DNA of 64,000 nucleotides, taken from the NCBI RefSeq assembly GCF_014204915.1, contig NZ_JACHMH010000001.1, positions 1,178,001 to 1,242,000 on the forward strand, written 5' to 3'. The translations under genes and the position numbers were made by a program. Origin of the DNA: Crossiella cryophila. GTDB lineage: Bacteria > Actinomycetota > Actinomycetes > Mycobacteriales > Pseudonocardiaceae. The notes below the pieces were generated by a model. It searched no databases. It saw only the letters and a list, made by a program, of their open reading frames with translations, and was not told the DNA's origin. Below, one piece after another: positions 25,938 through 35,120 of the stretch; the stretch's first letter is position 1, and each line of letters starts with the position of its first letter.

Positions 25938-26375
25938 TCAGACGCCCAGGTGGTGCAGCAGGTGTGACTCGATCCGGTCGAGTTCGGTGGACACCGCGCG
26001 GTGCGCGGCCTTGCGCCGCGGGGTGGGCATCCGCTCGGCGGCCCTGACCACGGCGGCGAGTTCGACCAGCCGGGACTCGCCGTCCCTGGCGAAGGTCACG
26101 ATCTCCTCGCTGGCGTTGATCCGCAGTTCGGTCAGCGCGTTGGCGATGCCGGCGATCCGGGCGTGCAGCGAACCGCCGCGGCCGCTGTAGTTGGCCAGGT
26201 GCTCCACCGGGATGCCCAGCTTGCGGGCGCGCATCCGGTCGTAGCCGTCCCTGGCCGCCGCGGCCGCCTTGAGCGCGACCGGCGCGAGCAGTGGCAGCAC
26301 CACCTTGCCGATGCCGATCAGGTGCTTGGCGCGGGCGGGAGTCAGCTTGGGCAGTCCTCGCCGGATGCGGGCCAT
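25938..26375 (-). CDS. DUF6474-like protein
   Basis: A 145-residue basic helical protein found in actinobacteria. The conserved core is visible: AAAARDGYDRMRARKLGIPV, then NYSGRGGSLHARIAGIANAL. The N-terminus (PKLTPARAKHLIGIGKVVLP) is a hydrophobic, Lys/Arg-flanked stretch that may associate with membrane. Function is unknown. It converges with the small membrane protein gene without a spacer. Confidence 0.78.
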   Translation of the reverse strand: MARIRRGLPKLTPARAKHLIGIGKVVLPLLAPVALKAAAAARDGYDRMRARKLGIPVEHLANYSGRGGSLHARIAGIANALTELRINASEEIVTFARDGESRLVELAAVVRAAERMPTPRRKAAHRAVSTELDRIESHLLHHLGV

Positions 26376-26484
26376 GTCCTCAGCCTAGGCCGCTCGGGGG
26401 TTTCTTGGCGGTTCCGGCGCGCGAGCAGCCGAGATCAACCGGGTTGCCGACACGGAGCGCGCTCCGGCCACTTACCCTGCATGA

Positions 26485-28125
26485 GTGACGTCTGCGGTGC
26501 TACTTGATGCCGGGGTGGTGACCCGGTGCCGGCGCCGCGTGCACCTCGAACACGACCCGACCATGGTCAACGCGACCAAGGCGCCGCCGGATCCGGCTGC
26601 CGAGCAGCGGATGAGCGACGCGGCCGCGCACCGGCGTGCGGTGGCCGACCGGTTGTCCCGGCAGGTTGGCGCGGAGTGGACCGAGGTGCCCGCTGGTGAG
26701 GGCCCGGCCGACCGGGAACGGATCACCACCGCGGTGCTGGGCGCGGGCGCCCGGTTCGTGTGGGGTGGGCTGCTGCCCTCGGACCGCTCCGGTGGGCGGC
26801 GCGGTGGCATCGACCTGCTGGTGCGGGACGGCAGCGGGGGCTACATCCCGGTGCTGGTGGTCCGGCACAAGATCACCGACCCCGGCACGGGGGCGCGCAC
26901 CACACCGTTCGGCCAGCTCTACCCGGGCAGCGCCAGGGTCGACCCGATCCGCAAGGTCCGGCCGCAGCCGCGCGACCAGCTCCGGCTGGCGCACGCGCAC
27001 CGGCTGCTGCAGGCCGCCGGGCTGGCCGCGCGCGGCCGGGCGATGGGCGGGGTGATCGGCCTGGACGCCGATGTGGTGCTCTGGCACGACCTGGACGCGC
27101 CGACCTGGCCGAACGGCCGGACCGCGCTCAAGGAGTACGACGCCCGCTTCGCCGACCGGCTCGCGGTGGCGGCCGCGGCCGCCGGGGAGCGGGACGCGCT
27201 GGCCCGGCCGTCCCGGATCCTGGAGTGCCGCAGCTGCCCGTGGTGGCCGACCTGCGAGGCCGCGCTGATCGAGCGCCGGGACGTCAGCCTGGTGGTGCGC
27301 GGTGAGGACGCGGTGTCCCTGCGCGGCATCGGAGTGTCCACTGTGGACCAACTGGCCGCCCAGCCGACCGCGGTCGAGGCGCCTGCGCAGATGGTGGGCA
27401 TGCCGTTTGGTGACGCGGTGCTGCTGGCCAGGGCCTGGCTGCGCGGGGCCTCGCTGGTGCGCCGCGAGGAACGGGTGCTGGTGCCACGGGCCGATGTGGA
27501 ACTGGACGTGGACATGGAGAGCTTCGGCGATGCCGGGGCCTACATGTGGGGCTGTCACCTCTCCGGCGCGGACATCGGCGAACCCCAGGGCTACCGGGCC
27601 TTCGTCACCTGGGATCCGTTGCCCTGCGCGGATGAGGCGCGTTCCTTCGGCGAGTTCTGGTCCTACCTCACGCACGTGCGGCTGCGGGCCAGCGCGCGCG
27701 GGCTGAGCTTCCGCGCCTACTGCTACAACGAACTCGCGGAGAACCGGTGGATGCTCGGCTCGGCCGAGCGCTTCGCCGGGAAGCCGGACATCCCGACCCT
27801 GCAGACCGTGCAGGACTTCATCGGCTCGCCGCAGTGGGTGGACCTGTTCGGCATCGTGCGCGACCAGTTCCTGTGCGCCAAGGGCAAGGGGCTCAAGATG
27901 ATCGCCCCGGCGGCCGGGTTCAGCTGGCGGGACCCGGAGGCCGGTGGCGAGAACTCGATGCGCTGGTACCGGGACGCGGTCGGCATGGACGGCGGCGAAC
28001 CCCGGCCCGACCAGCGGGACCGGCTGCTGGAGTACAACGAGGACGACGTCAGGGCGACCTGGACGCTGCGCCGCTGGATGGACTCGCCCGCGGTGTACGA
28101 GCTGCCGTACGCGGGGGAGCTGTGA
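26485..28125 (+). CDS. TM0106-type RecB-like nuclease with RNase H-like domain
   Basis: A 546-residue protein. The N-terminal half is a PD-(D/E)XK (RecB-like) nuclease: GGIDLLVRDG and IPVLVVRHK supply the D...xxK core. ECRSCPWWPTC looks like part of the Cys cluster that can hold an Fe-S cluster in related nucleases. The C-terminal 200 residues (ELDVDMESFGDAGAYMWGCH onwards, ending LLEYNEDDVRATWTLRRW) are an RNase H/DEDD-exonuclease-like fold of the YprB type. The probable activity is DNA processing. It starts at a GTG. It is a single gene, not in an operon. Confidence 0.87.
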   Translation: MTSAVLLDAGVVTRCRRRVHLEHDPTMVNATKAPPDPAAEQRMSDAAAHRRAVADRLSRQVGAEWTEVPAGEGPADRERITTAVLGAGARFVWGGLLPSDRSGGRRGGIDLLVRDGSGGYIPVLVVRHKITDPGTGARTTPFGQLYPGSARVDPIRKVRPQPRDQLRLAHAHRLLQAAGLAARGRAMGGVIGLDADVVLWHDLDAPTWPNGRTALKEYDARFADRLAVAAAAAGERDALARPSRILECRSCPWWPTCEAALIERRDVSLVVRGEDAVSLRGIGVSTVDQLAAQPTAVEAPAQMVGMPFGDAVLLARAWLRGASLVRREERVLVPRADVELDVDMESFGDAGAYMWGCHLSGADIGEPQGYRAFVTWDPLPCADEARSFGEFWSYLTHVRLRASARGLSFRAYCYNELAENRWMLGSAERFAGKPDIPTLQTVQDFIGSPQWVDLFGIVRDQFLCAKGKGLKMIAPAAGFSWRDPEAGGENSMRWYRDAVGMDGGEPRPDQRDRLLEYNEDDVRATWTLRRWMDSPAVYELPYAGEL

Positions 28126-28159
28126 CGGTGCGGCCGAGTGACCGCACCGTCCACTCGGA

Positions 28160-28915
28160 CTAGCGGGGCGCCATCCGCAGCGAGCCGTCCATCCGGATGA
28201 CCTCGCCGTTGAGGTAGTCGTGCTCGACGATCATGAGCGCGAGCTGGGCGTACTCCGCGGGCGTGCCAAGCCGCTTGGGGAAGGGCACCCCGGCGGACAG
28301 GCCCGCGCGGAACTCCTCGGTGACCCCGGCCAGCATCGGGGTGTCGATGATGCCGGGCGCGATGGTCATCACCCGGATGCCGAAGGTGGCCAGGTCCCTG
28401 GCGGCGGACAGGGTCAGGCCGACCACGCCGCCCTTGGAGGCGGCGTAGGCGATCTGGCCGATCTGCCCGTCGAAGGCGGCCACCGAGGCGGTGTTGACCA
28501 CCACGCCGCGCTGCCCGTCCACGGCCTCGGTCTTGGCCATCGCGGCCGCGGCCAGTCGCAGCACGTTGAAGGTGCCGATCAGGTTGATCTCCACGACCTT
28601 GCGGAACAGGTCGTAGTCGTGCGGCTCGCCCTGCTTGTTGACGATCCGTCCGGCCCAGCCGACGCCGGCGCAGTTGACCACGGTGCGCAGCGGCGCGAAC
28701 GCGGCGGCCTGCTCAACGGCGGCCTGGACCTGCGCCGCGTCGGTGACGTCGGCCGGCAGGTAGGTGACGCCGTCGACCGCCTCGGCCTTCTCGATGCCCT
28801 GCGGCAGGTCAAGGGCGAAGACGTGGGCACCCTTGGCGGCCAGCGCGCGGCTGGTGGCCCCGCCGAGGCCGGACGCGCCACCGGTGACGATGGCAGCGGT
28901 GTCGGTGATCTGCAT
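28160..28915 (-). CDS. Short-chain dehydrogenase, 3-hydroxyacyl-CoA dehydrogenase-like
   Basis: A 251-residue classical SDR. The cofactor motif is VTGGASGLG near residue 10 with an acidic D after beta-2 (FALDLPQG), favouring NAD(H). The catalytic Ser is in NTASVAAF, and the Tyr/Lys in YAASKGG. The insert [20 protein letters not shown] and the [19 protein letters not shown] region are typical of the 3-hydroxyacyl-CoA dehydrogenase type II (HSD10-like) group, which acts in fatty acid or branched-chain amino acid oxidation. The ATG start is clear. Confidence 0.92.
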   Translation of the reverse strand: MQITDTAAIVTGGASGLGGATSRALAAKGAHVFALDLPQGIEKAEAVDGVTYLPADVTDAAQVQAAVEQAAAFAPLRTVVNCAGVGWAGRIVNKQGEPHDYDLFRKVVEINLIGTFNVLRLAAAAMAKTEAVDGQRGVVVNTASVAAFDGQIGQIAYAASKGGVVGLTLSAARDLATFGIRVMTIAPGIIDTPMLAGVTEEFRAGLSAGVPFPKRLGTPAEYAQLALMIVEHDYLNGEVIRMDGSLRMAPR

Positions 28916-28935
28916 GCCGGGTAGGTTAGCCGTCG

Positions 28936-29898
28936 TTAACGTCGTCCTGGCGGGCAGATGGCGTCGATCTCAGTGAGGTCGGCCGCAGTGGGCGACCATT
29001 CCGCGGCGGTGGCGTTCTGCGCGACCTGTTCCGCGCTGGTCGCGCCGGCGATCACCGAGGCCACCGCGGGCTGCGCGGCCAGCCAGCCGATGGCCAGTTC
29101 CACCAGGCTCAGGTCCCGCTCCTCGGCGAAGCGGCGCAGCCGGTCGATCCGGTCCCACGGCGCGTCCGCGAGCAGCCGGTCCCGCCCGGCCAGCCGACTG
29201 CCCTCCGGTGGCTTGGTCTCCCGCTCGTACTTGCCCGTGAGCAGGCCGTTGGCCAGCGGGAAGTAGGGCAGCAGGCCCAGTCCGAAGCGCAGGCAGGCCG
29301 GGATGATCTCGCGCTCGGACTCGCGTTCCAGCAGCGAGTAGTGGTTCTCCGCGGACACCGGCGCGGTCAGGTTCGCGGTGCTCGCGCTCCAGGCCGCGTC
29401 CGCGATCTGCCAGCCTGCCAGGTTGCAGTGCCCGACGTAGCGGATCTTGCCCTCGTGCACCAGGTCGTCCAGCACCGACAGCGTCTCCTCCAGCGGAGTC
29501 TGCTGGTCCGGCCGGTGCAGCTGGTAGACGTCGATCCAGTCGGTGCCCAGCCGCCGCAGCGAGGACTCCACCGCGCGCCGGACGTAGCGCCGGGAGCCGC
29601 GGGCGCCGAAGTCCGGCCCGTTGCTGCCCTGCATGTCCATGCCGAACTTGGTCGCGATCACCGCGTGCTCGCGGCGCCCGGAGAGCGCCTGGCCGAGCAG
29701 CTCCTCGCTGCGCCCGCGCGGGGCGCCGTAGACGTCGGCGACGTCGAAGAAGGTGATGCCCGCCTCCAGCGCGGCATCGACAACCGACCTGGAACCGGCC
29801 AGCGTCTCGGTGGCGGTCCCCGGCCGCCCGAGGTTGTTGCAGCCGAGCCCGACCGCGCTGACCACCAGCCCAGAATCACCCAACCGTCGTTGGTCCAC
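28936..29898 (-). CDS. Aldo/keto reductase
   Basis: A 320-residue NADPH-dependent (beta/alpha)8 oxidoreductase. Catalytic residues are visible in FDVADVYG (Asp, Tyr), VIATKFG (Lys) and YQLHRPD (His). The cofactor segment is SVIAGATSAEQV. The closest named type is the YghZ/voltage-channel-beta-like AKR group acting on small aldehydes; the natural substrate is unknown. It begins at a GTG and lies 20 bp upstream of the SDR on the same strand, so the two are probably co-transcribed. Confidence 0.92.
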   Translation of the reverse strand: MDQRRLGDSGLVVSAVGLGCNNLGRPGTATETLAGSRSVVDAALEAGITFFDVADVYGAPRGRSEELLGQALSGRREHAVIATKFGMDMQGSNGPDFGARGSRRYVRRAVESSLRRLGTDWIDVYQLHRPDQQTPLEETLSVLDDLVHEGKIRYVGHCNLAGWQIADAAWSASTANLTAPVSAENHYSLLERESEREIIPACLRFGLGLLPYFPLANGLLTGKYERETKPPEGSRLAGRDRLLADAPWDRIDRLRRFAEERDLSLVELAIGWLAAQPAVASVIAGATSAEQVAQNATAAEWSPTAADLTEIDAICPPGRR

Positions 29899-30066
29899 GA
29901 GCGTGCACCCTACGTGTTGGGTGATGCCTCAGTCACTCCCCGTTCACCTTCGTGACCGGAGCCACCGACCGGTTGGCTGGCTATCCCCGCCGCGCGGTGT
30001 CAGGATGCGGCCGAACGGGGCAAGTCAGCCCGACGACAAAAGACCAACCCAACGCGGGGGTGGAGT

Positions 30067-31365
30067 GTGTTCGCACGGCGAATCGTCGTCGTCGGCTCCG
30101 GGTACGTGGGCCTGACCACCGGCGCGTGTCTCGCGTCGCTGGGCCACAAGGTCATCTGCGCCGATGTGGACGCCGCCAAGGTCACCCGGCTCAAGGCTGG
30201 CGAGGTCACTATCCTGGAGCCGCGGCTGGCCGAGCTGGTCGCCGAGGGGCTGGCCGCCGGGCGGCTGGAGTTCGTGCTCGGCGCGCGCAACGCGGTGGCC
30301 GATGCCGAGGTGGTTTTCCTGTGCGTGCCAACGCCGATGGGCTCGGGCGGCGCGGCCGACCTTGCCGCGGTGGAGTCGGTGATCGCCGAGGTGCGTGAGC
30401 TGCTGCCCAGCGGCTGTGTGGTGGTCAACAAGTCGACCGTGCCGGTGGGCACCGCGGCCAGGGTGCACGAGCTGCTGGACCGGGCCGACGTGGCCGTGGT
30501 CAGCAACCCGGAGTTCCTGCGCGAGGGCACCGCGGTGCACGACTTCCTCAACCCGGACCGGATCGTGGTCGGCTCCAGCGCCCAGGACGCGGCCGAGCGG
30601 GTGGCCGCGCTCTACGCCAAGCTCGGCGCGCCAACGGTGTTCACCGACGCGCCCAGCGCGGAGATGGTCAAGTACGCGGCGAACTGCTTCCTGGCGATGA
30701 AGCTGTCCTACGTCAACGCGATGGCCGAGCTGTGCGAGCGGTTGGGCGCCGACGTCGCCGATGTCACCGAGGGCATGGGCTACGACCGCCGGATCGGTCA
30801 GTCCTTCCTGCAGCCCGGCCCCGGCTGGGGCGGCTCCTGCCTGCCCAAGGACACCCACGCGCTGGTGCAGGTGGCCGAGGCGGTGGACTTCGACTTCATG
30901 CTGCTGCGTGCCTCCATCGACACCAACACCCGGCAGCGGGACCGGATGGTGGCCAAGATCCGGGACGCGGTCGGCGGCGTGCTGGACGGCGTGCGGCTGG
31001 CCGTGCTGGGCCTGGCGTTCAAGGCAGGCACCAACGACCTGCGGGACTCACCCGCGCTGGCGGTGGCGGAGAAACTGCGCGCCGAGGGCGCCGAGCTGGT
31101 CGCCTTCGACCCCGGCATCCCGGCCGCGGTGCCGGGGATGACCGACGCGGTGCGGGTGGTCAGCGATCCGTACCAGGCGGCCGAGGGCGCGCTGGGCCTG
31201 GTGCTGCTCACCGAGTGGCCGGAGTTCCGCACCCTGGACTGGCCGAGGGTGGCCGGTCTGCTGGCCGGGAAAGCCGTGGTGGACACCAGGAATCTGCTGG
31301 ACGCGGATGTGCTGCGGCGGGCCGGACTGGCCTGGCACGGGGTGGGTCGTAGCCCGGTTGCGTGA
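30067..31365 (+). CDS. UDP-glucose/GDP-mannose dehydrogenase family protein
   Basis: A 432-residue nucleotide-sugar 6-dehydrogenase. The NAD-binding start is VVGSGYVGLTTGACLASLGH, the central linker contains SAEMVKYAANCFLAMKLSYV, and the catalytic thiol is C258 in GGSCLPKD. The C-terminal substrate domain has LAFKAGTNDLRDSPAL. It converts a UDP- or GDP-sugar to its uronate, most likely UDP-glucose to UDP-glucuronate, for envelope polymers. GGGGGTGGAG precedes the GTG start. It stands alone here; the iron-regulated gene downstream has its own control site. Confidence 0.93.
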   Translation: MFARRIVVVGSGYVGLTTGACLASLGHKVICADVDAAKVTRLKAGEVTILEPRLAELVAEGLAAGRLEFVLGARNAVADAEVVFLCVPTPMGSGGAADLAAVESVIAEVRELLPSGCVVVNKSTVPVGTAARVHELLDRADVAVVSNPEFLREGTAVHDFLNPDRIVVGSSAQDAAERVAALYAKLGAPTVFTDAPSAEMVKYAANCFLAMKLSYVNAMAELCERLGADVADVTEGMGYDRRIGQSFLQPGPGWGGSCLPKDTHALVQVAEAVDFDFMLLRASIDTNTRQRDRMVAKIRDAVGGVLDGVRLAVLGLAFKAGTNDLRDSPALAVAEKLRAEGAELVAFDPGIPAAVPGMTDAVRVVSDPYQAAEGALGLVLLTEWPEFRTLDWPRVAGLLAGKAVVDTRNLLDADVLRRAGLAWHGVGRSPVA

Positions 31366-31398
31366 CGCATGTCACGCCCGACTGCGGCGTCCGGGTGA

Positions 31399-31417
31399 CC
31401 AGGTTAGCCTTACCTAT
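31399..31417. promoter_or_regulatory. Iron box (IdeR/DmdR-type operator)
   Basis: CCAGGTTAGCCTTACCTAT matches the actinobacterial iron-box consensus TTAGGTTAGSCTAACCTAA at 15 of 19 positions, including the AGGTTAG left half and ACCTA right half. It lies immediately upstream of a siderophore-interacting protein gene, the expected regulon member. Fe(II)-loaded IdeR/DmdR would repress from here. Confidence 0.8.
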
Positions 31418-31445
31418 GCTCGCAGAGGAGAAGGAGCGACCCGCC

Positions 31446-32201
31446 GTGCTGGCGGAGGTCTCCCAGGTGCGTCGCCCCAGCCCAGGGCTGGCTCGGGTGA
31501 CGCTGGCCGCCCCGGAACTGGACCGCTTCGGCTACGACGGTCCTGATCATCTGGTGCGCACCTTCTTCCCCACCTCCGGCCAGGACGCCCCGGTGCTGCC
31601 CAGCACGCCGGACTGGTGGACCGAGGTGCAGAGCATGCCCGAGGAGATCCGGCCGGTGGTGCGCAACTACACCGTGCGCCGCTACGACCGGGAACGCCGC
31701 GAGCTGGACATCGACTTCGTGCTGCACGGCGAGGCCGGACCGGCCGCACGCTGGGCGAACCGGGCCGAACCCGGTCAGCTCATCGGCCTGCGCAGCGAAC
31801 GCTCCGGGTACCAGCCGACCCCCGGCGCGGACTGGCAGCTGATCATCGGCGACGAGACCGCGCTGCCCGCGATCGGCGCGATCGTGGAGTCCATGCCCGC
31901 GGGCACCAGGGCCAAGGTCTTCGTGGAGATCGCCAACGACGCCGAGGAACAGGGCTTCGACACCGCGGCCGACGTGGAGCTGAACTGGCTGCACCGGGCC
32001 GGGCAGCACGCGGGCACCAGCGACATCGTGGCCCGCACACTGCGCGCGGCCGACCTGCCCGGCGGCGAGGTCTACGCCTGGGTGGCCGGGGAGTCCGGCA
32101 TGGTCACCGCGGTCCGGCGGCATCTGGTGCGGGACCGGGGCGTGCCCAAGGAGTCGATCTACTTCTGCGGTTACTGGAAGCATTCGGCGCCCACTTACTA
32201 G
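31446..32201 (+). CDS. Siderophore-interacting protein (FAD-binding ferric-siderophore reductase)
   Basis: A 251-residue flavoprotein of the SIP/ViuB family that reduces ferric siderophores in the cytoplasm. Markers are VVRNYTVRRYDRERRELDID (FAD-binding), LIIGDETALPAIGAIVESMP (NADPH side) and the family-ending YFCGYWKHSAP. The frame is open from 31362, but the iron box covers 31399-31417. I therefore place the start at the GTG at 31446, which has AAGGAG 9 bases upstream. It is probably transcribed with the gamma-glutamyltransferase gene 10 bp downstream. Confidence 0.93.
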   Translation: MLAEVSQVRRPSPGLARVTLAAPELDRFGYDGPDHLVRTFFPTSGQDAPVLPSTPDWWTEVQSMPEEIRPVVRNYTVRRYDRERRELDIDFVLHGEAGPAARWANRAEPGQLIGLRSERSGYQPTPGADWQLIIGDETALPAIGAIVESMPAGTRAKVFVEIANDAEEQGFDTAADVELNWLHRAGQHAGTSDIVARTLRAADLPGGEVYAWVAGESGMVTAVRRHLVRDRGVPKESIYFCGYWKHSAPTY

Positions 32202-32211
32202 GTTCAGGGGC

Positions 32212-33990
32212 GTGTTCACCACGCGGCCGGAACTCATCGGCACCCACGGCATGGTCGCCTCCACGCACTGGCTGGCCTCCGCGGCCGGGATGGCGCTGCT
32301 GGAGGACGGCGGCAACGCCTTCGACGCGGCGGTGGCCGCGGGCTTCACCCTTCAGGTGGTGGAGCCACACCTGAACGGCCCCGGCGGCGAGGTCCCGGCG
32401 ATCTTCGCCACCGCGGGTGGTCAGCCACAGGTGCTGTGCGGTCAGGGTGTCGCGCCGGCCGGGGCGACACTGGCGCACTACCGCGGTCTTGGCTTGGAGC
32501 TGGTGCCCGGCACCGGCTTGCTCGCCGCGACCATTCCCGGCGCGTGGGACGGCTGGTTGTTGCTGCTGCGGGATCACGGCACCCGCACCTTGCGGCAGGT
32601 CCTGGATTACGCGATCGGCTACGCGCGTTGCGGGTTTCCGGTGGTGGAGCGGATCACCGCGACCATCGAGGTGGTGGAGCGGCTCTTCCGCGAGCACTGG
32701 CCCACCTCGGCCGCGCAGTGGCTGCCCGCGGCCCGGCCCGGCGCCCGGCTGCGCAATCCGGCGCTGGCCGACACGCTGGAACGCTTGCTCGCTGAAGCCG
32801 AAGCCGTTGGCTCGGATCGTGAAGCGCAGATCGAAGCGGCAAGACGAGCCTGGTACCAGGGCTTTGTCGCCGAGGAGATCGATCGCTTCGCTCGGCAGGC
32901 ATTCCGTGACGATTCAGGACGAAGCCACGCCGGGGTGCTGACCGCGGCGGACCTGGCCGGGTGGTCGGCGAGCTACGAGACTCCCGTCAGCGTTGATCTC
33001 GCCGATGGGTGGACGCTGCACAAGATCGGGCGGTGGAGCCAAGGTCCGGTGCTGGCCCAGCAACTCCGGCTGCTCGACGGCGCTGATATGTCCTATGTGG
33101 ATGGTGTGGCCAGCGTGGACACCGTGCACCAGGCGGTGGAGGCGGCGAAGCTCGCTTTCGCGGACCGGGAAGCCTGGTACGGCGACAGCGCGGACGTGCC
33201 ACTGGATCGCTTGCTTTCCGCGGCGTACGCGGGGGAGCGTCGGGCCCTCATCGGCGCGAACGCTTCCCTTGAACTGCGGCCGGGTCTGGACGGCAGGCTG
33301 CCCGCGTTCGTGGCCGAAGGGCGGGGGATCGGCACCACCGCGGGCGAGATGGACACCGCGATGGGCGTTGGCGAGCCAACAGTCGCCCGCACCGGCCTGA
33401 CCAGGGGCGACACCGTGCACGTCGACGTGGTGGACCGCTGGGGCAACCTGATCTCGGCCACTCCCTCCGGCGGCTGGCTGCAGTCCTCACCGCACATCCC
33501 GGCGCTGGGCTTCAACCTGGGCACCAGGGCGCAGATGTTCTGGCTGGATGAAGGCCACCCCAATGTCTTGGCTCCTGGCAAGCGACCACGCATCACGCTG
33601 ACCCCTTCACTTGCCAGCAGACACGGCGAGCCGGTGCTGGCCTTCGGCACCCCAGGCGGGGACCAGCAGGACCAGTGGCAGCTGTGCTTCTGGCTGGCGC
33701 ACACCGGGGCCGGGCTGAATCTGCAGGAAGCCATCGATGCCCCGGCCTGGCACTCCACCGCGTTCCCTGCCTCCTTCTACCCGCGCAACTGGCAGCCCGG
33801 CGAGCTGGTCGCCGAATCCCGGCTGGGGGCGGCGACCTTCGCCGAACTGACCCGGCGCGGGCACACGGTGCTCGACGCCGGGCCGTGGGCGCTGGGCCGG
33901 TTGTCCGCGGTGTCACGAGATCCGGACACCGGCCTGCTCCGCGGGGCCGCCAACGCCCGCGGTGCCCAGGGTTACGCGGTCGGTCGCTAG
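32212..33990 (+). CDS. Gamma-glutamyltransferase family protein
   Basis: A 592-residue Ntn-hydrolase precursor without a signal peptide. The autocleavage/nucleophile threonine is T401 in RGDTVHVDVVD, splitting it into large and small subunits. The region TPSGGWLQSSPHIPALGFNL follows where the family has its Ser-Ser substrate contacts. The opening GMVASTHWLASAAGMALLED is typical. It is nearer to the cytoplasmic GGT-like acylase/hydrolase group than to exported glutathione-type GGT. It is likely on the iron-regulated message. Its last 78 bases overlap the opposing glycerate kinase gene. Confidence 0.9.
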   Translation: MFTTRPELIGTHGMVASTHWLASAAGMALLEDGGNAFDAAVAAGFTLQVVEPHLNGPGGEVPAIFATAGGQPQVLCGQGVAPAGATLAHYRGLGLELVPGTGLLAATIPGAWDGWLLLLRDHGTRTLRQVLDYAIGYARCGFPVVERITATIEVVERLFREHWPTSAAQWLPAARPGARLRNPALADTLERLLAEAEAVGSDREAQIEAARRAWYQGFVAEEIDRFARQAFRDDSGRSHAGVLTAADLAGWSASYETPVSVDLADGWTLHKIGRWSQGPVLAQQLRLLDGADMSYVDGVASVDTVHQAVEAAKLAFADREAWYGDSADVPLDRLLSAAYAGERRALIGANASLELRPGLDGRLPAFVAEGRGIGTTAGEMDTAMGVGEPTVARTGLTRGDTVHVDVVDRWGNLISATPSGGWLQSSPHIPALGFNLGTRAQMFWLDEGHPNVLAPGKRPRITLTPSLASRHGEPVLAFGTPGGDQQDQWQLCFWLAHTGAGLNLQEAIDAPAWHSTAFPASFYPRNWQPGELVAESRLGAATFAELTRRGHTVLDAGPWALGRLSAVSRDPDTGLLRGAANARGAQGYAVGR

Positions 33991-35118
33991 CGCCGCGCCG
34001 AGGAGCACCAGGCGCAGGGTGCGTTCGGTGGCGTCGGTGAGCAGTTCGGCGGCCCGGTCCATGGCCTCGGCCAGCGGGACCGGGGCGGCCAGGATGCCCG
34101 CGTAGGCGTCGATGCCGATGTCGTAGTTGCGCCTGGCGCCCTTGCCGATGGTGCCGGCCAGCGCGATCACCGGCTTGCCGAATCGCTTGGCCCGCCTGGC
34201 CACCTCGGCCGGCACCTTGCCGCGCGGGGTCTGGAAGTCGATCGCGCCCTCGGCGGTGATCACCAGGTCGGCCGCGGCCAGCCTGCGGTCCAGGTCCAGG
34301 TGCTCCAGCAGCACGTCGAAGCGCGGCAGCAGTTCCGCGCCGAGCACCCCGGCGAGTCCGGCGCCGAGGCCACCGGAGGCCCCGCTGCCGGGTGCGGTGG
34401 CCAGCTCGCGGCCGAATTTCTCCTGCAGCACCACAGCCCAGCGATCCAGTGCGGCGGCAAGTCTTTCCACGTCGCGGGGTGTGGCTCCCTTCTGAGGACC
34501 GAAGACACGGGCCACGCCCTGGTCGCCGCAGAGCACGTTGTGCGGGTTGCAGGCCAGCGTGATGCGCACGTCGGCGAGCCGCGGGTCCAGGCCGGTGACG
34601 TCGATGTCCTTCACCTCGGCCAGCGCGTCACCGCCGCGGCCCAGCTCCACGCCGTCGCCGTCGAGCAGCCGCGCGCCCAGCGCCTGTAGCGCGCCCGCGC
34701 CGCCGTCGCAGGTGCCGGAATCCCCGCAGCCGACCAGGATCCGCTCGCACCCGGTGTCCAGCGCGGCCTTGATCAGCTCGCCGACGCCGTAGGTCGTGGT
34801 GGCCCCCGGCTGCCGCAGATCGGTTGGCACCAGGCGCAATCCGGCCGCGGCTGCCATCTCCACCACCGCGGTCTTGCCGATCACCGCGAAGTGCGCGCGC
34901 ACCGGCCTGCCGACCGGGCCGGTGACGGTGAGCGGGATGAGTTCCCCGCCACCGGCGGCGGCCAGCGTGCGGGCCGAGCCCTCCCCGCCATCCACCAGCG
35001 GCACCGGGTCCACGATCGCGCCCGGCACCACCCGGCGGATCCCGGCGGTGATGGCAGCCGCGACGGCCTCCGCGTCCAGGCTCTCCTTGAACCCACTGGG
35101 AGCGACGACAAAACGCAT
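33913..35118 (-). CDS. Glycerate kinase (GlxK family)
   Basis: A 401-residue kinase that makes 2- or 3-phosphoglycerate from D-glycerate. It opens MRFVVAPSGFKESLDAEAV and has the family segments LVDGGEGSARTLAAAGGG, VGCGDSGTCDGGAG and ITAEGAIDFQTPRGKVPAEV. The ATG at 35118 has GGAGG 5 bases upstream. Family members usually end near TLRLVLLGAAL; the 25 extra residues here lie antisense to the conserved end of the GGT gene. It starts 2 bp after the SLC13 permease stop, so carboxylate import and glycerate phosphorylation look coupled. Confidence 0.92.
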   Translation of the reverse strand: MRFVVAPSGFKESLDAEAVAAAITAGIRRVVPGAIVDPVPLVDGGEGSARTLAAAGGGELIPLTVTGPVGRPVRAHFAVIGKTAVVEMAAAAGLRLVPTDLRQPGATTTYGVGELIKAALDTGCERILVGCGDSGTCDGGAGALQALGARLLDGDGVELGRGGDALAEVKDIDVTGLDPRLADVRITLACNPHNVLCGDQGVARVFGPQKGATPRDVERLAAALDRWAVVLQEKFGRELATAPGSGASGGLGAGLAGVLGAELLPRFDVLLEHLDLDRRLAAADLVITAEGAIDFQTPRGKVPAEVARRAKRFGKPVIALAGTIGKGARRNYDIGIDAYAGILAAPVPLAEAMDRAAELLTDATERTLRLVLLGAALATDRVTLGTAGVGGPAEQAGVRIS

Positions 35119-35120
35119 GA

